Below, piece by piece: positions 6,986 through 16,000 of a DNA stretch of 18,978 nt. The DNA is taken from NCBI GenBank assembly GCA_018398765.1, contig JAHBMJ010002436.1, positions 1 to 18,978 on the forward strand, given 5' to 3'. A program made the position numbers and the translations under genes. The notes below the pieces were generated by a model. The model did not search any database and was not told where the DNA came from. It worked only from the letters and a program-made list of their open reading frames with translations. The first letter of the stretch is position 1; each line of letters begins with the position of its first letter. The DNA is from Chromera velia (lineage: Eukaryota; Sar; Chromeraceae).

Positions 6986-8279
6986 CTTCTCTGAATGACG
7001 TAACCTTCAGTCCCGTTCAATGGTTTCTTGGACAGCTGCAAGCGGAGTGTAATTGTTGGAGACGGCTATTCAGAGAGACAGCTTGTCACTGAAGCCAGCT
7101 CAACCATCCAGGCTGTCCTGCTCTCCAATAAATGCTCATCAGCACCACAAAAGCGTACACACTTCTAATTGGAGAGGAAATACATGTGACGGATGTGTGA
7201 AGGTCAATTGATGCATATTCGATTATGCTGCTGAAATTTGAAGGACATAGAAGGACAGGTGATGAAATTGGGGCTGCATGGTCAGGGAACGGAAGACGCG
7301 CGTGCAAATTTCCCCGTGCTGGGCCGCGGGGCCACCCGCAACCGCAAGGCCACTAGTGGCCCACTACAACTGACTGCAACTGCAAGATACCGCTGCATAT
7401 ACTTCCAGCAATTCCTATTACACACTTGAGGTTACACACTCTGTCAGATTGACTCTAAACGGATCAATCAATTGTAGATAAAAACACATGAAGCGAGAGA
7501 AGCTATGAATTTAGTGTGGGAAACACCTAGAAAACTAAGAAAAGTATAGAAAAGTAAAAAAAACGAAAGAAATGATTGATACTAGAAAAAAAAAAACATG
7601 TGAGGGTAAAATAAACATAGAAACAAAGATTAACACTAATAAACACGAAGAGAAAACGAACAACAGAAGACCGATAAAAGAATTAAATGTAAGTCCCATT
7701 GTCAGAGTTTCATTAAACTTAAATTCTAGGTGCCGGCTAGAGAAGAAAAAAAAAAAAAATCCCCCAAAACCCTTTACTTTTTTTCTTTTTTTTTTTGTAT
7801 CAGTCAAACAACTGTTGTTCAAGTGTTGTACAAGTGTTGTTTGTGTGTTGCACAACTGTTGCTAAGTGTTGTTCAATGTTAAAAAGGAAAAAAAAAAGAA
7901 AAAAAAAAAAAATCTCCTCAAATCGCTTATTTTTTTCCTTTTTTCTTTTCTCTGGCCGGCGGCTAGCTTAAATTAAACTTAAATCACAAGTTGAGTGTTT
8001 ACTTCATAAAAATTAATGGGAATATTTGTTTTCTTCCCAATTTTTTCATAGGTTTTTCATCAGTATAAAAAAGACTAAACAACGCAAATAATCTGTAATC
8101 ACGCATACACTTTTTCCACTGCTTTGACTGCAACTAGGACTGCAAGCGGCTTCACACAAACATTTAAAGTTTGTTGCCATATCGTGAATGTTCATGCATG
8201 CATACACACACACTCATCTGCCATTCTGTTGCCTGAAGTGTCCAAGCGATCAACAAATGAGGCGACCTCGTGCAAAGTG
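6986..8279. other. Intergenic region upstream of the 654-aa protein gene
   Basis: No gene is supported. The promoter of the minus-strand gene should start here. A CRE/ATF-like TGACGTAA lies at 6996-7003, only 11 bp above the ATG, and a perfect 14-bp palindrome GGCCACTAGTGGCC at 7348-7361. From about 7540 the sequence is A/T-rich with long A and T runs (see 7711-7987). Small frames in this stretch are low-complexity. Confidence 0.5.
7711..7987. repeat. A/T-rich hairpin-like inverted repeat, possible MITE-like relic
   Basis: The left arm (7711-7746, core CTAGGTGCCGGCTAGAGAAG) is an imperfect reverse complement of the right arm (7949-7987, core CTCTGGCCGGCGGCTAG). Each arm has an A run or T run towards the centre. 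The middle (about 7800-7880) has repeated GTGTTGT/ACTGTTG units. ATTAAACTTAAAT occurs directly in both arms. No open frame of interest and no clear target duplication were found. Confidence 0.45.
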
Positions 8280-9016
8280 AGGTAACGGTAAATATGGGTG
8301 TTATATGCACGCAATGCATGAAAAGGGGGCCATTGCCCCGGTGGAGACGGTATGCTGATTGTGACTCGAGGTAGAACATGCACGCTGTAAGGGGACAAGA
8401 CGGGAGGAGAGAAGGGAAAGGAAAACGAGGAAGGGAAGATAGACGGAAGAGGAAAGACACAGTGACACGACAATTGGTCCAGCGAAAAAAAGACGAAAAT
8501 TAGGGGGGGACAATCATTCTCTTTTCTCGCTATCCATCTCCTGGTTCCTCTTGATTCTCGTCCGAGGAGTGATTCAAGCTGTTGTCCCCCCTTTCCTTCT
8601 CCCTCTCTTCCATTCTGTCCACCTCTCGATGGACTTTTCACCTGGCTCTCTCATGACCTTCTTTCCTTACTTCTCTGCGCTTGCTTTGTGCGTCTCTTTG
8701 GGCTTTTCGCTGGGCACAAGGAAATTGGCAAAATTGAAGGCCGGAAACAAAATGAATAAAGAAGAAGGAGTGGTTGCCGGAAAGAATGTGTGACCGATCT
8801 GCAGTCTGCATTTGAAGGCGACTAACACACAATTAAAGCAAGAGAGGGGGAGGGCTCGAGATGGTGAAGCAAAAGGGAAGGAGAGGAAAGGAAGTTAAGA
8901 AAAAAGAGGAGAGGGGCGTGGAGAGCAGAGAAAAAAGAGAGCAAGGGCAACTTTGAAGGAAGAGAGGAGGAGAGATTTGCATGCATGCATACATGCCGTT
9001 CCATTCAAAGCAAGCA
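8280..9016. repeat. Tandem duplication, unit A (about 740 bp)
   Basis: Most of this stretch recurs in order at 9017-9770. The best-conserved part includes GAGGAGTGATTCAAGCTG, GGCACAAGGAAATTGGCAA and GAAGAAGGAGTGGTTGCCGG, offset by 744-751 bp. The unit is purine-rich at both ends. A 54-codon plus-strand frame (8629-8793) is open in both units, but most differences change the amino acid, so coding is doubtful. Confidence 0.75.
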
Positions 9017-9770
9017 TGAATCTAAGCAATGATACACATTGGTTTTACATGCAGGCAATGCATAAAAAGGGGGCGTTTCCCCCAGTGAAGACGGCATGCT
9101 GAACTTGACTCGAGGTTGAGGATTCGCGCTGTTAAGAGGACGAGACGGGAGGAGAGAAGGGAAAGGAAAATGGGGAAGGGGAAGAGGAAAGACACAATGA
9201 CACGACAATCGACTGCGAGAAAGAGAGGCAGGCACACAGCAGGTAGGGCTATCATCCCATTTGAATTCCCTGGTCTCTCCAGATTCCTTTTGATTCTCGG
9301 CCGAGGAGTGATTCAAGCTGTTGTCCCCCCTTTTCTTCTCCCTCTCTTTCAATGAGACTTTCATTTTGTCCACCTCTCGATGGACGTTTCACCTGGCTCT
9401 CTCATGCCCTTCTTTCCCTATTTGTCTGCGCTTCCTTTGTGCGTCTTTTTGGGCTTTTCGCTGGGCACAAGGAAATTGGCAAGATTGAAAGCCGGAAACA
9501 AAATGAATAAAGAAGAAGGAGTGGTTGCCGGAAAGAATGTGTGACCGATCTGCAGTCTGCATTTGAATGCGACGAACACACGAAAGGAAAGGGAGGGAGG
9601 AGGGAGAGCTCGAGGTGGTGAAGCAAAAAAGCAGGAGAGAAAGACAAGAGAGGAGAGGAGAGGAGAGGAGAGGAGAGCGTGTTTGGATAGTAGAGAAGGA
9701 AGAGGCCAACAACAGCTTTGAAGGGAGGAGGGGACTTTCGCATACATACCACTCCATTCAAATCAAGCAT
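9017..9770. repeat. Tandem duplication, unit B (about 750 bp)
   Basis: The second copy of 8280-9016, with scattered substitutions and small indels (for example extra TCAATGAGACTT near 9350). The copies share a CATTCAAA(G/T)CAAGCAT end (about 9002-9016 and 9753-9767). It also carries an (AGGAG)n tract at 9648-9677 that unit A lacks, so the tract expanded after duplication. No gene identified. Confidence 0.75.
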
Positions 9771-10049
9771 TCTCCAACATTCTCTGTCTGCTCCAGAAGA
9801 AGAAGAAGAGTCAGGCAGGAAGTAACCATGCAAGGAGACAAACCACTCACGGGTGCAGCATGGAACCAAAAGTCAAAAGGAACACAACGCACACAAACAA
9901 ACAAACTCAGTGCACCCAAACATGATCATCACCAAACCCAGTCAAAGCCCAGCGGTCTGATCAAAATTGTACTTTCAACATAGAAGAAAAAAATTTCCCT
10001 TTCCTTCATCTCCTCAATCCAAGAAATCCAGATGTTTGTTATCTCTCCA
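9771..10049. other. 3' flank of the amine oxidase gene
   Basis: No gene is seen. This should contain the 3' UTR of the minus-strand amine oxidase gene, whose stop codon is at 10050-10052. No canonical AATAAA on the minus strand was found. Confidence 0.5.
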
Positions 10050-13000
10050 TCAATCCTTCGACTTGAAGCCCATGGTCTGATAGTAGGCCGCCGGGTTGAT
10101 GGGGAGGTGCACGGTCGTTTGGGGGTCCGACATACCGTAGAGGGAGGCCAGCACCTCTCCAGCGGCCCTTCCTCCAGAGCGCACGGCCCCATGGACGCAT
10201 TGTTGTCCTGCGACGTCCGTGGCCTCCCCTGCATGCATGCATCGTCGGTGGGGCGGAAAGATCGTGAGACAGAAAGGACAGACAGGTGTGCGCAAAAAAA
10301 GAAAGATGAAAAAGGTAAAGCGGTGGACAGACCATCGCTTCTGCTTATAGGACGAAGAAACGTGGAGGCGAGGAGTGGACCCCTCCAGTGTGCATTGCTA
10401 CCCGGCCTTCAAAGAGCCAACCGAGAGAGAGAACTCAACTGAAGAAGAGCATCATGGAGGTGAGTGACTGACGGACCTGCGAAGAAGACGCGGCACCGTT
10501 CAAATGGTTTGCTCATATTCACGTTGCGCTCGAGATCCCAGTCGACCCAGTGGAGGGGGTCGGCCATCACATAATCCAGGGGAGGAGGGGGGTGGGGGAG
10601 TGCGAGGGTCTCGATCGAGGTGGAGTCCTGGGTCTGCATCCATTCAGTCATTCATTCATTCATTCATTCATTCATCCATCCATCCATGCATTCATTCACT
10701 CATTTCATTCATTCATTGTCGTCACTCATGCAGGCAGCGAGTAGAGCAAAACAAATGTTGGAGAGGAGAATCATCGAGGGAACAGGGCGCTCAAACAAAC
10801 CAGTCACGGGATCAACAGAAGGCTTCATGGGTTGCCATGAAATAAAGGCACCCACCGGGGGTGTCTGCTCGTCCTATGAGCTGTTGCAGAAAGAAAGGAC
10901 AGATGGGCCAACATACTTTCTTGTACAGACAGACAGACACAATAGGCCAAGAAGGAAAGAAAAGGAAGAAACAAAACAAGAAAAAAAGAAGGAAAGGTCC
11001 CTCACTTATCTTTTCATTGTCCGGTGTGCTTTCCTTTCCTGTCTTTCCCTTCTCACGCAGGCAGACAGATAGAAAAACGCCTCTGGACCGTCTGACGGAG
11101 CCCTCGGGTGATTGGCCCCGCTTGGTTTCACCACATCCAGAAAGAGAGGTCTGGAAACACAGACTTGTTTCCCTTTCGCCATTCGGTGTTCGTTTTGTCT
11201 TTTGTTTCTGGCCCTTCCCTCTGTTTTACAGGAAAGCAACAAAACAGCCAGGCAGGAAAAGAAGAGAAACCCGGGGACAGAGAAAGAGAGAGAGAAAGAG
11301 ACGAACGAACGAACCTTCCCGTAGAAGGAGTAGCTGCACATCGAGTTCGGGTCCTCATCCCATCGGGTCACGTGCTGCATGCAGGGGGGGGAGGCCGTTC
11401 ACCTTTCTGTCCACTCATCTCGCATTGATCAAGGAAAAGAGAGGAGAAATCCGAGTCTTTGCATCTACAGAGAGAGACATGCAGGCACAGGGTTGCAGAC
11501 CGGCCCATCCACCGAACACGAAGTGCAAAACCTCATTGCAAGACCCTTTTGATGAGGGGTTTGCAACGAAACCGTGACTGTCTCTGGTTTTTGAGATCCG
11601 CTCCTTTGTGCACGCACTCCCCCCCAGCACCTCAAATTGGACGCCCCCCCTCTCTCGCGCTGTCTCTTGCGTGTAGCAGAAAGAGCCGCTGACTAACCGA
11701 AAAAATAGGTCGGGGGATCTCCTTTCTCGGGCTCTTTGCAGCTGCAGCTGCAGCAGCAGAATCCCCGGAGCCCGAGGTGAACGGGGAGGGCGGCAAGAAG
11801 CCGAAAGCTTCGGCCAGAATAGAGAGCATGTAGTCAACAACCTGCATGCATGCATGCATGCATATGAATGAATATTCATTCTAGCTTTCGGTCTGCTCAT
11901 TTCAGTCCACCCTTTGAGAACCAATGGGAGCATGTGGAAGAAAGGAAGAGAGCGAGACTATCGTTAAGTGTGTTCTTACGCCGTCTCCTCCCTTCCGTCT
12001 TCTTGGAAAGGCAACAAAGAGAGAAAGGGGACAGACAGGAGAAAAAAGATAAGGGGCAAAAGAAAGACCAACGAACCCACCGCATCGTCTCGCTCTCCCC
12101 CCATGCCTTCCCATCTGCAGCAGCAGTAACACCACCAAACAGTCCGTGAGTCGAAGCATCAAACAGCAAGGGAATCTAGGGAGAATCAAGCCAAAACAAA
12201 GGGAGAGAAAAGAAGGGAGAGGAACGTGAAAAAGAGAGAGAGAGAGATCAGAAAGAGCAAGGAGCAGCCGCTGAAGGAAAGAAGACCACGAGCTACACAA
12301 AAAAATTTTACCAGCCCCGAGAGTGAACGACGAAAGAACGCATGGAAGAAAGACACGAAAACACGGCTCCCCGACCCACCTCCCGATACACAGCAAAGAC
12401 ATAATTTCAACAAAAGCAGGAGCCGGAAGCAAACACCAACTACCTAGTCACCTAACTGACCTATAGACCCCAAAGACGTGGATCATCAAGGTGTTCTTCT
12501 GTCCGAACGAGTCGAGGTTCATGACCTGGACCTGCACAGAAAGGGGAAAGGGGGCCAACAGAGCGTGAATGACTTCCGGAAATCACACAACCGCATTATA
12601 TGCACATCCACCGACCTTTCTTCCTCGAACAAAAAAAGCAGTCATCTGGTCTGGATGCAAGAGGGAGCGTGAAGAACGATCGACAGGATTCACAGGAGAA
12701 GAGATTGAAGACCTAAAAAAATTCGCTAGAGACTGTCGGAATTGACCTTCAACGAAGAACTGGGCGCGCGAATGCATCGGTGCAGGCTGATATCTGGCAG
12801 CGGACCGCGGGGATTCCCGGAACATAAATCCTATCCTATCCTAATCGAGTTCATCAGCTGGTGGTCGCTGAGTACACAATGACATATACAGTGTATCCCG
12901 CTCCTAGCTCGGCGATGCCTGCAGGCGTACCTGTGGGTGTCTGACAGAGAAGTTGGGCCAGTCAGGGAACTCCCCAATTTTCCAGAAGACGTCCTCCGTC

Positions 13001-16000
13001 CTCCACACCAGCAGCACCTTGTTGTGAGCTCCCGCGCCCGAACTCTGCACTCAAAAGTTCATTCAACCATTGCGTCGCTCTCTCTCTCCTCCCAACTTCT
13101 TCACACCGTGCAAAGTTCTTTCTTGGTCTCACTCCACTCCGCTCTTTTCTTTCTATTGATGAACAAGCAAGCAGCCCTTCACCAGTCCGACATGAATGGA
13201 GTTCAGTTGACACCGCCGTCAGCACCGAAAAGGGACACAGGAAGAAAGAGACACAGGTCACAGAGAAAGTACGACACCCGAGGTGCCGATCGTGCATTCG
13301 CAAAAGAGGAAGACAAACAAGGAGGAATAGAAACAGAGAAAGACGACGACTGCCAAGTGCACTCCTTCTCTTCTTTACATCCTTCAAAGACGACCGGGCT
13401 GCGCGAGGGATTGCCTCGGCTGCCTGTCTGATTGACTCACTGACTGACCCTGATTGCTTCTTCCTTTTTAGGCGAGAATGGTGGAACGAATTCGATAGTC
13501 GACAGGGAGGAGCGCCGCTTGAGGACCCCTATGGGCACCGTCACGATCACCTTCTTCGCACGCACACGGAGACCAGACCGGCATGTGACCTCCACAAGGG
13601 GCTCCTCCTTTTCTTTCTCCACCCATTCCTTCTCGCTTTTCTCCCAGACGAACCCCTTCTCTCCAGTGGGACGAGACACGAACTTGACCAGGCACACACT
13701 CTGGTTGAACAGCGTGTTCTCCTTCAGATTCGCGCGTCTCCACAGGCAGTCAGGCAACCACTGGTACCCTACCGAGTTCAACCTGCGGGAAGATTCCGAC
13801 AGCCAAATTGCATTGATTGATTTTGTTTGTTCCAACACAAGCTGGCTGGAAAGCAACTAACTCCATTGGATCCTGTGTACTGATCACAGGCCTGCATGAT
13901 CGATCTTTTACGAGAGAGAAAGGAAAGAAAGAGCACCCACCACTCTCGTCTCACGTGTACATCTCTGAGAGCCCTGGCGAGGAGCAGCAGGGCTGTCAAT
14001 ACCACCGCGGACCCGAAAAAGGGATCGACAAAACAAGCGGGATTCCAGCACGTCCTCACATGTCTTTCTATCCTGCCTGTGGATTCCATTTCCAAAACAC
14101 AGACAGAAAGGCCATCGATCGATCTTGGTTCTTCCACTCAGGAGAACTTGCAATTCTTCAGAAGAAACGTGAACCCGCAAACACACAAAGATCAAGCAAG
14201 CAAGAAAGAAAGAAACAACGAACAAACCTGTCCCCAGGGTAAGGATTGAACTCTGGATCTGTGACCATTGCAGGAGTGGGGGACGGCTTCAGGACTTTCT
14301 TGTCTGCGAATGTTTCAAAGATCTCCTCGTCATCTTTGTGTTGCCTGCAACAAAAAAGAAAGCGGGAAACAATAGTAAAGCGACTCTGAATGCGAAGACG
14401 ACAAACTTGAAAGAAAAAATGGGAGGCAGGGAGAAAAGAGGGCAGCAAGGGGGGGGTTTGGTGTGGGGAAAAGAGCTGGCACCGAAAATTCAATGAATTG
14501 TCTCTTTCCATTTGAAAGCACCAAACACTCACCTGCCCACATCGTTTCCTTCCAATCGACTGACTGACTGGCTAACTGACTTGGTGATGTTTGAGTCCAT
14601 CATGCTTTGGGCCATCCACTTGTACGCGTCTTCCCCAGCTTGATCCAGCCAGGTGAGGAAGTCCGTGGACAGTTCCGAGAGAGCGGCCACGTAGCTGCAT
14701 GCATCAAAAGAGGGAGAGAGAGCAGGGGGGAAGGCAAAGCTATGTGGAGGAATCGTTGTGTCTTCCAAAGCGCAAACACAGTTCGAAGCGCCTGTGTGCA
14801 CAATGCGAGTGTATGTGCCTGCATTCCTCCAGTTCTCTTTTGCGCTCCCTCTCATGCCTCTATGTACACGCTCAGGGAGGCTCGCTTTCCTGTCTCCCCG
14901 ATCCTCTCAAACAGCGAGAAGAGAACAGAGCAAGTCGCTCGATCAAACAGCCCACTCGATGCTCCCGTCTCTTTCTGCCTCTCTGTCTGTCCGAGCCCAT
15001 GGGTCCACCAGAGGACAAGAAAAAAACGACAGACAGGGACAGAGAAAAAAAAAACAAAAACCAGGCGGGCAGACAAAGCGAAAGAAGCAAGTCACCCCAA
15101 ACAACCAACGGAATTAATCAATTAATTACCGACTGACCGACCGACCCGAGGTTTCTCTGAAGAAAAAAAAAAGAATTACCCACTGACCGACCGACCCGAG
15201 GTTTCTCTGAAGAATCGTCTCCAACAGGATGAGGGATTCGGTCGTCACAAGTTTCTGAACCTTCGGAAATGTGAGAAGAAGGCTGCATGCAGCCAAGCGA
15301 GATGGACAAAATCAGAAGAGAATTTAGAAAAAGACAGAAGAACCAAGGAGAGGGGACAAGCTTTAGAGAAGTAGGGACCGGAAAGGTACTGACAGAAGCC
15401 AAAAGCTGAACGGAATGCGAGAAAGGAGGAGGGGAAAGCTGCAAGAATAGTTTTCCACTGTCTTGTCTGTCAGACAGGAGCGGTTCAAACCCGAAACTCC
15501 GTCTGTCTGGTCTCCCGTGCCCTGGACACGAACTGTATTGTCTTCGGGAACGCTTCTGCCCTTCTCACTCACTCGTTGACCCTTTCTTCTCTTCCTTCCA
15601 ACTCACTCACTGACTAACTGACTGACTAACTGACCTTTTGGCCGCGTTCAGAGCTCCGTCTGCATTGAAGAGGAAGTCGCGTCTGTGCAGCTCCACCCAC
15701 GAGAGAATGTCTGGAAACTCTCCTGGTTGATTGTGCTTCAAGGCCTCAGTCAGCCTCTCCAGCCAGATCGCATTGTACCTGCAAGTCGATGCATGAACAG
15801 CAAGACACAAAGACGGACAACTACACCATTCACCAGAGAGAAGACGGACTGATCTACTGAGGCAGGGAACGCGCACATGTCAAAAAAACCCTCGCATATT
15901 CACCACATCAGACAGAACGGCAGCGAAGACATCGTTGAAGAGATGGCAGAATTTTTTTTACAGAGCACAAGAAAAGAAAATTGAAAAACAAAAAGTGAAC

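Noticed and set aside
6996-7003. CRE/ATF-like TGACGTAA as a promoter element
   Set aside because: One 8-bp match only 11 bp above the ATG is weak evidence without expression data.
8192-9869. Several minus-strand frames of 100-155 codons in the duplicated region
   Set aside because: They are Ser/Leu/Phe/Pro-rich complements of purine-rich DNA, differ in length between the two repeat units and show no domain.
15124-15214. CRISPR-like or satellite repeat
   Set aside because: Only two copies with a 9-bp spacer, spanning a splice site in a eukaryotic gene; a local duplication explains it.
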